Origin: CAZUHB01 sp964620445
GTDB lineage: Bacteria > Planctomycetota > B15-G4 > CAYZWU01
Length of the DNA stretch: 64,000 nucleotides
Direction of reading: 5' to 3'
Assembly: GCA_964620445.1 (NCBI GenBank)
Contig: CAZUHB010000003.1
Span: forward strand, 1-64,000
This document shows, in pieces, positions 45,124-53,267 of the stretch. A model generated the notes under the pieces. The model did not search any database and was not told the origin of the DNA. It saw only the letters and a program-made list of their open reading frames with translations. The position numbers were made by a program, and so were the translations under genes. Each line of letters begins with the position of its first letter. The stretch's first letter is position 1.

Positions 45124-45563
45124 CTTGTTGGTCTCTTTGCTGTCAGTCGGATCTGCCAGAGGTATTGAAAACATCGGAATCACTGAAATTCGCGATTCAG
45201 GTCTCTTAAAAGCCAAAAACGTTCCGCATGGCCCAGCGGAGGAGTTTTTTGTCTTTTTTTCGAACTCTTTCTGGTATCGGGCCCTCGGTGAGCATCAAAA
45301 TGGCGCTCGATCCGTTGATTCGGCGCTTCGGACGCTGTTCATGACATGTCGTCGACTCTCGGGGCGCCCCCCTTGGAGATCCCTCCTCGGTCGGAACCGG
45401 TTCGTGGGCGGCCAATTGTGTATTCTCGACCGGATGGCAGTTACTGTTCAGTAACAGCCGGAAATCTGAGATCGAGATCCGGAGCCGTAACCATCTGCGG
45501 CCAGCCACGTCCCACCTATCGAAAACTGCCATGTGACAACCGATCAATCATCAAGGACGCGCC
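45124..45563. other. 440-base divergent regulatory region
   Basis: Lies between the TonB receptor operon (minus) and dprA (plus). Contains the palindrome listed separately. I looked for cobalamin-riboswitch and classical Fur-box patterns and saw neither. Open frames here lack initiation signals. Confidence 0.45.
45440..45455. promoter_or_regulatory. Perfect palindrome, candidate operator
   Basis: GTTACTG-TT-CAGTAAC, a perfect 7-bp inverted repeat with a 2-base centre, extended by GGC/GCC outside one mismatch. It lies about 315 bases upstream of the receptor gene and 110 bases upstream of dprA. Size and symmetry fit a dimeric repressor site; an RNA hairpin is the alternative. Confidence 0.5.
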
Positions 45564-46697
45564 GTGGGGCAACTCTTCCCTAAACACAACCAATCCAGTT
45601 CCGGCCTGCCCGCCGAGGTTCGCGAGGTCCGTTTGCTGCTCGCCCAGGCAGGAGCGACCATGAAAGACGCGGAGAAGGCCAGGCTGGCGCTGGGATCAGA
45701 AGAGAAACTTCTCGTGGCGAACAGGGCGGTGCTGATCGAAGCGGGTTTCGGAAACGCCCTCGCCGAGAGAGTTGTTTCGATCCGCCACGAGGGGATCCAC
45801 CGCGTTCACGAGGAAGATCTTGTCAGACGGCGCGGCACGGTGATCGTCCACGGCGAAGGCGGTTTTCCCTGCCGGCTCCGGGAGATTCCCGACGCGCCAG
45901 CAGCCCTGTTCGTGCGCGGAAGGCTGCCGCCCGATATCCGGCCGGTCGTGGCCATCATCGGTTCGCGGCGATGCACGCCTGAGGGACTCCGCTTCGCGCT
46001 CGAAATCGGCGAGGACCTGGCGCAGAACGGAGTGTCGATCGTGTCGGGTCTGGCCCGTGGCATCGACTCGGCGGCACTCAAAGGTTGCCTCCGGCGCAAG
46101 GCCCCCGCCATGGGTGTGCTCGGATCGGGCCTCGATTTCGTCTACCCTCCCGAAAACCGCGAACTCTTCGAGAAGATCGGCGCTGAGGGCGCTCTGGTTT
46201 CGGAATTCCCTCTCGGCACGGGGCCCAGAAAACAACTCTTTCCCCGACGCAACCGGCTCATTTCGGGGCTTTCCGATGGCGTTCTCGTGGTGGAGGCATC
46301 TGATAGATCTGGCACCCTCATCACCGTGGACCACGCTCTGCAGCAGAACAGGGTGGTCATGGCTGTACCGGGCGCGGTGGGAGGTCCCTTCTCGAGGGGT
46401 ACGAATCGGCTCATCCGCGACGGGGCCCAGGTCATCCTCTCGCCCGAGGATGTATTCCTGTCTGTTGGCCTGCCCAGTCCAAAACTGGCGCGACGGGACG
46501 AGTCCTTTCCGAAGCTGAGCGGCCTCGAAGCCCGCGTTTTCGAGCTCTGCGCCGATCGGGCCGCAACCCCGGACACGATCGCCTGGCGGATGCAAGCATC
46601 GATCCGACAGGTTCTCGAAACGCTCTCCCGGCTCGAAACAGAGGGGTTGGTGAAACGATTTTCGGGAGGGAGATTCCTCGCGATCAGAGATTCTTAG
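45564..46697 (+). CDS. dprA: DNA-processing protein DprA
   Basis: 377 aa. Rossmann-like DprA core: VVAIIGSRRCTPEG, VSGLARGIDSAALKG, GVLGSGLDFVYPPENR, QLFPRRNRLISGLSDG and VVEASDRSGTLIT, followed by a C-terminal winged-helix domain (PDTIAWRMQASIRQVLETLS). DprA loads RecA on incoming single-stranded DNA during natural transformation. The start is a GTG at 45564 with AAGGA six bases upstream. The 3' end overlaps the opposite-strand membrane gene by 14 bases. Confidence 0.92.
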   Translation: MGQLFPKHNQSSSGLPAEVREVRLLLAQAGATMKDAEKARLALGSEEKLLVANRAVLIEAGFGNALAERVVSIRHEGIHRVHEEDLVRRRGTVIVHGEGGFPCRLREIPDAPAALFVRGRLPPDIRPVVAIIGSRRCTPEGLRFALEIGEDLAQNGVSIVSGLARGIDSAALKGCLRRKAPAMGVLGSGLDFVYPPENRELFEKIGAEGALVSEFPLGTGPRKQLFPRRNRLISGLSDGVLVVEASDRSGTLITVDHALQQNRVVMAVPGAVGGPFSRGTNRLIRDGAQVILSPEDVFLSVGLPSPKLARRDESFPKLSGLEARVFELCADRAATPDTIAWRMQASIRQVLETLSRLETEGLVKRFSGGRFLAIRDS

Positions 46698-46905
46698 CGA
46701 GGAAGAAAGTGCCCACGGCGAGGATGAAGCTGGCAGCCATGAAATAGGCAAAGCGCTTCATGCCGAGCAGAACGATCTCTTTCATGCCCTCCTGGCGGAG
46801 GCCGTTGTAGACGAGGGAAACGATGAGCGAGGTGATCATGAAGAGAAGGATATGTTCCCAGAAGGTCACTCCCATCACCACTGCCGTCGATACCCCGGCT
46901 ATCAT
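46684..46905 (-). CDS. Small two-TM membrane protein, unknown function
   Basis: 73 aa with two hydrophobic segments (VVMGVTFWEHILLFMITSLIV and FAYFMAASFILAVGTFFLA). The ATG at 46905 overlaps the stop of the upstream gene as ATGA, so it is the coupled partner of the DUF6677-like gene. The frame continues 5' but would lie inside the neighbour. No family recognised. Confidence 0.6.
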   Translation of the reverse strand: MIAGVSTAVVMGVTFWEHILLFMITSLIVSLVYNGLRQEGMKEIVLLGMKRFAYFMAASFILAVGTFFLAKNL

Positions 46906-47291
46906 GACTTTCGATCTCCAATCCAGGTCTCGAAGAAATCGACCATGACCACCACGTTCAGCAATCCTGCAACAGTACTGATCAGGGTGCCGTAATCGAG
47001 AAAACGATTGTATTCTCCGACGAGAAGATCCCTGGTCAGAAATTGTGTAATCAGAGTGGCACCGCCATAAAGGATTTCGCCGAGGTAGTGCCAAAAAAAC
47101 CTGTCTGGATTGACGTTGCAGTATTCGGCAAGAACAAGGCCGAGAACAAAAGCCCCGGTTACGAGGGCAAAGAAGTAGAGTGCTTTGCTTTTCCGGCCAA
47201 TATAATAGTGACCGGCTCCCGGAATCAGCCAGGCCAGAACAAGGCCGAGGAAGATGTTCTTGTTAGCATGGAAAGCGCGCTCTCCGGGCAC
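46902..47291 (-). CDS. DUF6677/TM2-like membrane protein
   Basis: 129 aa with about three membrane segments. LVLAWLIPGAGHYYIGRKSKALYFF resembles the TM2-type start (short helix, Pro-Gly-Ala-Gly-His-Tyr turn, second helix), and the end VAGLLNVVVMVDFFETWIG fits the DUF6677 pattern. Start: GTG 47291 with AAGGAG eight bases upstream. Function unknown. Confidence 0.65.
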   Translation of the reverse strand: MPGERAFHANKNIFLGLVLAWLIPGAGHYYIGRKSKALYFFALVTGAFVLGLVLAEYCNVNPDRFFWHYLGEILYGGATLITQFLTRDLLVGEYNRFLDYGTLISTVAGLLNVVVMVDFFETWIGDRKS

Positions 47292-47448
47292 CGGGGAAAC
47301 TCCTTCAGAAGTTTTTCCTGTTTCCGCAACAGGGGCGATATGATACTAATCCCGGCTTGAAAGACCAGAATCTTTTTGTCTCTTTATGTATTTACGCGGA
47401 ACGTGCAGCAAAAATCGAACAACTCTCTCAGAAAACCAGACACGATCA

Positions 47449-47934
47449 ATGGCGGCCGTAAACACCACCTCATTCAGGGTCAGATACGAAGAAACGGACA
47501 GGTTGGAGTCGGTGTATCACTCCAACTACCTTGTCTATTTCGAAATCGGCAGGACCGAATTCATGCGCGAGCAGGGAGTCTGCTACAGAGCGATGGAAGA
47601 GGAGGGATTCGGCCTGGTCGTCGTGGAAGCGCACGCAAGTTTCCGGTCTCCGGCGTACTACGACGACATCATCACCGTTGAGACCACGATACCCGCTTTC
47701 AACCAGGTCTCGATCCGATTCGACTATTCCATTTTTCTTGGAGAAAGCAGCTCTGGCCCATTGCTGTGCGACGGATACACGATCATGGCGTTTCTCGACA
47801 AGAAACGTCACCCGCGTCGGATCCCGGAAAGATACCTGGGGCCGATCGGAGCCTCTTCGGCCGGCAAAAGGCTTGTGAGAAATAGATCAACCACCCAGAT
47901 TTCCGGAACGAATAAACCCGATCCTGCGGAATAG
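47449..47934 (+). CDS. Acyl-CoA thioesterase, 4HBT/YbgC-like
   Basis: 161 aa hotdog-fold protein. The N-terminal signature VRYEETDRLESVYHSNYLVYFEIGRTEF matches the 4-hydroxybenzoyl-CoA thioesterase group (Y..TD..G.VYH.NY..YFE..R), with the catalytic Asp at residue 17 and His at 24. Substrate likely a short or medium acyl-CoA. No clear Shine-Dalgarno; a further in-frame ATG lies at 47386. The C-terminal 35 aa are basic and probably disordered. Confidence 0.8.
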   Translation: MAAVNTTSFRVRYEETDRLESVYHSNYLVYFEIGRTEFMREQGVCYRAMEEEGFGLVVVEAHASFRSPAYYDDIITVETTIPAFNQVSIRFDYSIFLGESSSGPLLCDGYTIMAFLDKKRHPRRIPERYLGPIGASSAGKRLVRNRSTTQISGTNKPDPAE

Positions 47935-47999
47935 GCCGGGCCGGAACGGAGTCTATTGTATAATGTGGTAGTTTTTTCATTTCCTCGAGGTTCGAGTCC

Positions 48000-48953
48000 A
48001 TGAAGAACACTGTTGTTTTGCTTGTCTGCTGCCTTCTCGTCTTCCTGGCAGCCTGTTCGTCCGCCCCCGAAAAACCGCAGCCGATTCCGCTCACCGAGGA
48101 AGAAATCGCTTTTCTCAAAAAGCTGGACGATCCTGAAACATATTCGCTCGTGCAAGAGGTCCCCTATCTCTTTCCGACACTGATCAATCTCCTCACGGCC
48201 TGGCTCGATTCGGCCCTGTCCCAGGACGATCCGAAGGACGCCCGTATCTCGTCCAATCTCAAGGACATCTTGTCACGGCGCGTTTATGTCAACTTCGAAA
48301 CAATCCTGGAACAGCTCGATACCGGCCCCCCTCCCAATCGTATCATCGCGGCGGCGGCACTCGGTTTCTCCAGGATTCCCGAAAGTGAGAAATTTCCCCA
48401 AGTCTATCCACGTGCGGTCGAAGCCCTGGTCGGTGTCTTGGACTGCGGCGACGACGCCATCGTGGAGAACGCCCTGCTGGGCCTCTACATACTGGCCGAT
48501 GAGAGCACGCCGCTGGACAAGATCCTCGACATCATGGTGCAGCACCACGAACCCAATGTCAGAGCGAATGCCGCTCTCGCCATCCAGGCGGTGGCATCCC
48601 CGAGGGTGGGCGAAAAAATCTTGCCTTACGTTCTGCCGGGCCTCAAGGACGAGGAACCCAAGGTCCGCAATCATTGCGTCCTCATCGCCGCGGAACTCGA
48701 CAACAAGAGCACCCTGTCGGCTCTCATCGAGCTTCTCGACGACCAGTACGCCCTCATCCAGGCCAATGCGGCCAAAGCGCTGGGACGGATGGGAAACAAG
48801 CACACCTGCGTCTATCTCATCCCCTTGCTCCTCTCGCAGTACCCGATCGTTCGCGAGCACACCCTGCAATCGCTGAGGGTGCTGTCGGGCAAGGACTATG
48901 GTTTCGAGGTCGAGGACTGGCAAGAATGGTGGAAAGACAACCAGGGGAGTTGA
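48000..48953 (+). CDS. HEAT-repeat lipoprotein
   Basis: 317 aa. Lipobox signal (LLVFLAAC, Cys19) then a short linker and helical repeats from about residue 90: HEAT-like units such as EPNVRANAALAIQAVASPRV, EPKVRNHCVLIAAELDNKST and YALIQANAAKALGRMGNKHT. A consensus TATAAT lies at 47959-47964 without a clear -35. Its stop (TGA 48951-48953) directly abuts the antiporter ATG, implying translational coupling. Probably a periplasmic scaffold. Confidence 0.75.
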   Translation: MKNTVVLLVCCLLVFLAACSSAPEKPQPIPLTEEEIAFLKKLDDPETYSLVQEVPYLFPTLINLLTAWLDSALSQDDPKDARISSNLKDILSRRVYVNFETILEQLDTGPPPNRIIAAAALGFSRIPESEKFPQVYPRAVEALVGVLDCGDDAIVENALLGLYILADESTPLDKILDIMVQHHEPNVRANAALAIQAVASPRVGEKILPYVLPGLKDEEPKVRNHCVLIAAELDNKSTLSALIELLDDQYALIQANAAKALGRMGNKHTCVYLIPLLLSQYPIVREHTLQSLRVLSGKDYGFEVEDWQEWWKDNQGS

Positions 48954-50216
48954 ATGGACCTGATCGATGTCGCGGCGGTTCTGCTCTTTCTGGCCGCCCT
49001 TTTCGGATATGTGAATCACCGGTTCTTCAAGCTGCCAGCCACGATTGGTATGATGGTCATCACGTTGTCCATCTCCGCCGTGCTCCTGGTCGTCGACCAC
49101 TACTTTGAGGGGCTCGGCCTCGGAGAGACGATCCGCTCGCGCGTCGGTGAGATCGACTTCAGCACCACTTTGTTGCATGGCATGCTCAGCTTCCTCCTTT
49201 TTGCCGGCGCCCTCCACATCAACCTCGACGAGTTGCTCGAAAGAAAATGGGCGATCGGATCGCTCGCAACGCTCGGCGTGGCTCTTTCCACCCTGATCGT
49301 CGGAGGCGCCAGCTACTTCTTTTTCGATCTCCTCGGCCTCTCGATTCCGCTCATCGTCTGTTTCGTTTTCGGCGCCCTGATTTCACCCACCGATCCCGTT
49401 GCGGTCCTCGGGGTGCTGAAAAACGCCAACGCTCCTCGGACGATCAAGGCCAAGATCGCGGGGGAATCGCTCTTCAACGACGGTGTCGGGCTGGTGGTCT
49501 TCATCCTCCTCGTGTCGGCCGCGGGCCTCCGCGGCGAACAGGTCGCCGGCGCCGGAACCATCGCGCGCCTGTTCGTGCAGGAAGCGCTCGGCGGCGCGTT
49601 GCTCGGATTCATTCTCGGATTCATCGCCTACCGCGCCCTCAAATCGATCGATCAGTACCAGGTGGAACTGACCATCACCCTTGCGCTCGTCGTGGGAACG
49701 AACTCTCTCGCCGAGACTCTCCATCTATCGGGACCGATCGCGGTCGTCGTGGCTGGACTGCTCATCGGAAATCAGGGCAGGGATTTCGCCATGAGCGACG
49801 TGACCGTGGACCACCTCGAAAAATTCTGGTCCCTGCTCGACGATATTCTCAACGGAATCCTCTTTCTCATGCTCGGCCTCGAGCTCTTTCATATCTCCTT
49901 CGACCCGATACACCTGGCCGCGGGGGCGGTGACCATCCTGATCGTTCTCGCGGCACGATTCGTGAGCGTTGGCATCCCGATCACCATCCTGAAAGCGACG
50001 CGCCGCACCTTCTCTCCCGGGGTGGTCCGGATTCTCACGTGGAGCGGACTGCGGGGAGGAATCTCGGTCGCTCTCGTTCTGTCTCTCCCCGCCTTCGGCG
50101 CACGCAATCTCCTGATCACCTGCACCTACATGGTGGTGCTCTTCTCCGTGATCGTGCAGGGACTGACCATAAAGGGGGTGGTCCGCAGAAGCCTGATGAA
50201 AGGCGGGCGGCTCTAG
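48954..50216 (+). CDS. CPA1-family Na+/H+ (cation/proton) antiporter
   Basis: 420 aa with about 12 membrane helices. Key motifs: FGALISPTDPVAVLGVL (ion-binding Asp in the unwound helix) and KIAGESLFNDGVGLVVFILL (second acidic pair ND), both diagnostic of NhaP/NHE-type CPA1 exchangers; SGLRGGISVALVLSL near the C-terminus carries the conserved Arg. It lacks a large cytoplasmic regulatory tail. The Shine-Dalgarno GGGGAG is within the upstream gene's last codons. The stop overlaps the convergent radical-SAM gene's stop by CTA of the CTAG motif. Confidence 0.92.
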   Translation: MDLIDVAAVLLFLAALFGYVNHRFFKLPATIGMMVITLSISAVLLVVDHYFEGLGLGETIRSRVGEIDFSTTLLHGMLSFLLFAGALHINLDELLERKWAIGSLATLGVALSTLIVGGASYFFFDLLGLSIPLIVCFVFGALISPTDPVAVLGVLKNANAPRTIKAKIAGESLFNDGVGLVVFILLVSAAGLRGEQVAGAGTIARLFVQEALGGALLGFILGFIAYRALKSIDQYQVELTITLALVVGTNSLAETLHLSGPIAVVVAGLLIGNQGRDFAMSDVTVDHLEKFWSLLDDILNGILFLMLGLELFHISFDPIHLAAGAVTILIVLAARFVSVGIPITILKATRRTFSPGVVRILTWSGLRGGISVALVLSLPAFGARNLLITCTYMVVLFSVIVQGLTIKGVVRRSLMKGGRL

Positions 50217-51268
50217 CGGTCGAACAGGGGATTCAGTTTTTCGATACCCGCCGGCAGTGTTTCAAAGGCTTTCTTCCAGATGTGAGCGCTTTCCATGCAC
50301 GCATAGACCGGCGTGCGGGGCGCGCGTCTCTCGATCGCCTCTCTCAGAGTACGGTACATCTCGGCACGAAGGGGAGCGAAATATCTGAACTTTCCATCCG
50401 CGCAGGGGACAAATTCATGCACGAAGACCGGCGTCCCCCGATCACGCTCTTCCATGACGTTCTTGAGGGATTGGGAGTATCGGAAGCCGCCGAGACTGAA
50501 CCAGCGAACCCTGTCCGCCGGGACGCGATCGAAGATCTCCTCCACCAGGCCGACATAGTGTTCTTCCCAGCCGTCGATGAGAAAAACAGGATCGAAATGA
50601 AAAGCCAGAAGATACCCGGCGCCGGCCGCTTTCTGCGCCGCTTCGAGCCGGGCCTCGACCGGTGGAGCGCCGCGCTCCTCCTTCCGCGCCACGATCGCCG
50701 GGCTCAACGACCAGGAGAGGACCACACGATTTCGGTGTTCGAGCCCGAGTAGAGGATCGATCATGTCCGACTTCGTCTTCAGCTCCAGGAGGGCGTGCTG
50801 CTGCCGCCCGAAGAGCGGTATCAGCTCGGCCGCCACGCCGGTGAGCTCTTCCAGGGCGAGTGAATCGGCAAACTCGCCAGTGGTCACGCGGAGGGGATGG
50901 GATTTACATTCCGCCGCGGCCCTCTCGACCTCGGCCATGGAGTCGACAAAATTTGCATAGACCCGGATGCCCGGCTGGTTCTGGTAGTTGTGGAGGAAAC
51001 AGAAGGAGCAGTCGTAAGGACAACCCACGCCGAGGTTCAATACAAAAAGGTTGCAGCAGACCATTCCGGGCGTTCCGGGGCAACGTCTGAGAAAGGCCCC
51101 CTTCTCCAGAGCTACGATCAGATTCCTGGGATTCCGCGGCACCGACCGAAGATCGGCAACGACGGTGATGCGGTCTTCGGGAAAGAACCGCCTGACACGG
51201 CGCGCCAGCGGTGTCTTCTCGGCCGCGGCCTCGATCAGAACCTCGTCGAAGATGCTTGTCCAGTTCAT
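50213..51268 (-). CDS. Spore-photoproduct-lyase-like radical SAM protein
   Basis: 351 aa. The sequence around the [4Fe-4S] motif, CPGTPGMVCCNLFVLNLG then VGCPYDCSFCFLHNYQ (Cys 83, 87, 90; CxxxCxxC), follows the SPL layout. The segment where spore SPL has its conserved reactive Cys reads LRVTTGEFADSLALEEL, with no Cys, as I recall for non-spore SPL-like proteins. No spore genes are present, so a different substrate is likely. Start: ATG 51268 with GAGG upstream; a longer frame overlaps the ParB-like gene. Last gene of a three-gene operon. Confidence 0.8.
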   Translation of the reverse strand: MNWTSIFDEVLIEAAAEKTPLARRVRRFFPEDRITVVADLRSVPRNPRNLIVALEKGAFLRRCPGTPGMVCCNLFVLNLGVGCPYDCSFCFLHNYQNQPGIRVYANFVDSMAEVERAAAECKSHPLRVTTGEFADSLALEELTGVAAELIPLFGRQQHALLELKTKSDMIDPLLGLEHRNRVVLSWSLSPAIVARKEERGAPPVEARLEAAQKAAGAGYLLAFHFDPVFLIDGWEEHYVGLVEEIFDRVPADRVRWFSLGGFRYSQSLKNVMEERDRGTPVFVHEFVPCADGKFRYFAPLRAEMYRTLREAIERRAPRTPVYACMESAHIWKKAFETLPAGIEKLNPLFDR

Positions 51269-51281
51269 CGCGGAGATCGCC

Positions 51282-52244
51282 TCATAACAGACCGAAAGCC
51301 TTTCGCGCGTCCTCGGTGCCCGCAAACGTCTCGAGCGCCCGAGCCCGTTCGGCCAGCTCCTCGCAGGATCGATACACGAGGCGGACGTTGAATATGTCGT
51401 TCTCCAGGTAGGGAGGGGCGTGAACCGTGATCCCGGCCGTTCCGTTGATCCTGTCCAGACAGGATTTCATCGCCCGCTCCTTTTCCTGCCACCTGGGGAA
51501 GCGCACCATGCGCAACCGATCCATGATCGCGTCCCGCTGTTTGTGCCGGGCGTCTGCCGTCGATTCGAGGCCGTCCGCCAGATCAGGAGCGAGCTCTTCG
51601 AAAGTCAGGCCGTCGCGGAGCAGGATCTCCCGCGCGAGTTCGGCGAACTCACCGGTCTGAGACGCTGTCAATGCGAACGTTCCTGCAAGTTCCACCAGGC
51701 GCCCGGCATCGTCGGAACCGAGAAGGGCCAGACGGAACGCCTGGCGCGGCGCCATCTTCTTGCTCGCCACGAAGACCTTGACCGCGTCGCTGAGAACGTG
51801 AAGAGACAGGAAGCGGGAGACCTCGTATTCATCGCCCCTGAGGCCGATTGCAGGGCCGTATCGCTCCACGATGGACGAACGGGAATCGCCGTCGAACGCT
51901 TCGAGAAGGCTGACCAGTCGGGCGCTCTCGAAAAGGCCCAGCGCGCGAACGGACAGGTTGTCCTCCAGGTTCAGGGCCAGCAGATCGGCGTCTGAACGCC
52001 CGGCGCTCTCCACGATACGGCAGGGTATCCTTGGCATGGAGAGCTTCAGGGCGGCACGCACCCGGCGGATACCGCAGACCGTGACGAGGTTTCCGCCGCT
52101 CCGCTTGAGGAGGGGAGGATTGATCAGACCGACCCTGGCTATCGACTCCTCGAGCCGTGTCGATTCGCCGGGCCACGAACAGGAGTATGAATCGAAAGAA
52201 CTGTCGATTTCGGCAGGATCGACAGACTCGGCGAATTTGTCCAT
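51282..52244 (-). CDS. ParB N-terminal-domain protein
   Basis: 320 aa. Residues 25-85 are a ParB/Spo0J N-terminal domain: TRLEESIARVGLINPPLLKR and CGIRRVRAALKL (GIRR for the usual GERR), then the Asp/Leu-rich ALNLEDN segment corresponding to the E-N-x-x-R region. A helical centre-binding-like part follows. No ParA partner or parS site is nearby and this is not the chromosome ParAB locus. Four bases separate it from the kinase-like gene and 13 from the SPL-like gene. Confidence 0.75.
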   Translation of the reverse strand: MDKFAESVDPAEIDSSFDSYSCSWPGESTRLEESIARVGLINPPLLKRSGGNLVTVCGIRRVRAALKLSMPRIPCRIVESAGRSDADLLALNLEDNLSVRALGLFESARLVSLLEAFDGDSRSSIVERYGPAIGLRGDEYEVSRFLSLHVLSDAVKVFVASKKMAPRQAFRLALLGSDDAGRLVELAGTFALTASQTGEFAELAREILLRDGLTFEELAPDLADGLESTADARHKQRDAIMDRLRMVRFPRWQEKERAMKSCLDRINGTAGITVHAPPYLENDIFNVRLVYRSCEELAERARALETFAGTEDARKAFGLL

Positions 52245-52248
52245 TGTC

Positions 52249-53208
52249 TTACCTCTCGAAGGAGACCGAGGGCGGATCGATTCCCTGCATTCGCCACGAA
52301 ATTCGATGCAGGGGCAGCGTTCGTTTCAGGATACTGACGACACGGGATTCGATCGTCATCCGATCGCCGTCGCCGCAATACCCCTCCAGCAGGGCGCGCC
52401 CCAAGGCAGGCAGGTCGACCGAACAGTGGAGGCTGTTCTTGACGGCATGTCTCAGAAGGCGGGCCAGGTTCGCCGCTCTGGCTCCCCGTCCAAGGGTCGG
52501 CTCGATGCGCGAGCCATCGAGATCGATGACAGATACACCCAGTCCATCCCCCCCCTCGGCCGCCGGGGCGACGAGAAGATTGTGCATGTTCAAATCAGCG
52601 TGGAAGACGCCCGCATCGTGAAGGGACCGGATACTCTTCCCGGCCGATCGGGCGACATCGGTCTTCCGCTGCGCCGAATGAGTGGCGTCAGCGAGAAAGT
52701 CGAGGAGCGAGACGGCCTTTTCGATCTCCCTCGTGGCGAGGCAGAGTCTGAAGAATGGACCGGCCATCTTCTCGCTGCGGCCGAACAGGACCTCGCTGGC
52801 AGGTACCTTGCGGCGCGAGAGATGGTTCGACAGTCGGATCGCGCCGATGAGACGATCTTCGGAAAAGTGGATCTCACGGTTGACCAGGCCAACGATCCCG
52901 CCACGCTTCAACGTTTTCACGATCACCGTGATAGGCGGCCGGCCGGGAAGCTCCACCGGTATGATGTTGCCGCGGCCAACGCCGATCGGATCGAGCGCGC
53001 CGGTCCAGGACAGTGGATCGCGGTGCTCGAGGATCCCGGCACCCACAACCGTCTCCGACAGATCCTGCCGGACGAGAAGCCGGAATGTTCCTCGAGAAAG
53101 ACTGGCGAATCGATCGGGGATTTTCAGGATCGCCTCCAGGTAAAAGAAATCGGGGGCGCGACAATCGCCTCTGCGACCTCTTAAAACAACACTGATTGAC
53201 GATCGCAA
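52249..53208 (-). CDS. LPS (Kdo/WaaP-family) kinase-like protein
   Basis: About 319 aa. Protein-kinase-like fold: a nucleotide-binding part with PITVIVKTLKRGG and HLSRRKVPASEVLFGR, catalytic loop GVFHADLNMHNLLV (HxDxxxxN; about residues 198-211) and metal-binding VIDLDGSRIE (DxD type). This fits KdkA/WaaP kinases that phosphorylate Kdo or heptose of the LPS inner core. The only start in frame is a TTG at 53208 without a good Shine-Dalgarno, so the N-terminus is uncertain. Divergent (59 bases) from a heptosyltransferase-like gene, which supports an LPS role. Confidence 0.78.
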   Translation of the reverse strand: MRSSISVVLRGRRGDCRAPDFFYLEAILKIPDRFASLSRGTFRLLVRQDLSETVVGAGILEHRDPLSWTGALDPIGVGRGNIIPVELPGRPPITVIVKTLKRGGIVGLVNREIHFSEDRLIGAIRLSNHLSRRKVPASEVLFGRSEKMAGPFFRLCLATREIEKAVSLLDFLADATHSAQRKTDVARSAGKSIRSLHDAGVFHADLNMHNLLVAPAAEGGDGLGVSVIDLDGSRIEPTLGRGARAANLARLLRHAVKNSLHCSVDLPALGRALLEGYCGDGDRMTIESRVVSILKRTLPLHRISWRMQGIDPPSVSFER

Positions 53209-53267
53209 GGGGCTGTGATAGGTTTTGTCTTCGAATTTCCGCGCCGCGCGGAGGAGAAATCCTGCCC

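Noticed and set aside
45124..45563. Cobalamin riboswitch or Fur box upstream of the TonB receptor
   Set aside because: No B12-box-like sequence, no matching leader folding that I could find, and no 19-bp Fur-type palindrome.
51282..52244. Chromosome-partitioning ParAB locus or origin
   Set aside because: No ParA, no parS-like 16-bp site, no dnaA/gidA neighbours; the ParB-like protein is in a different operon context.
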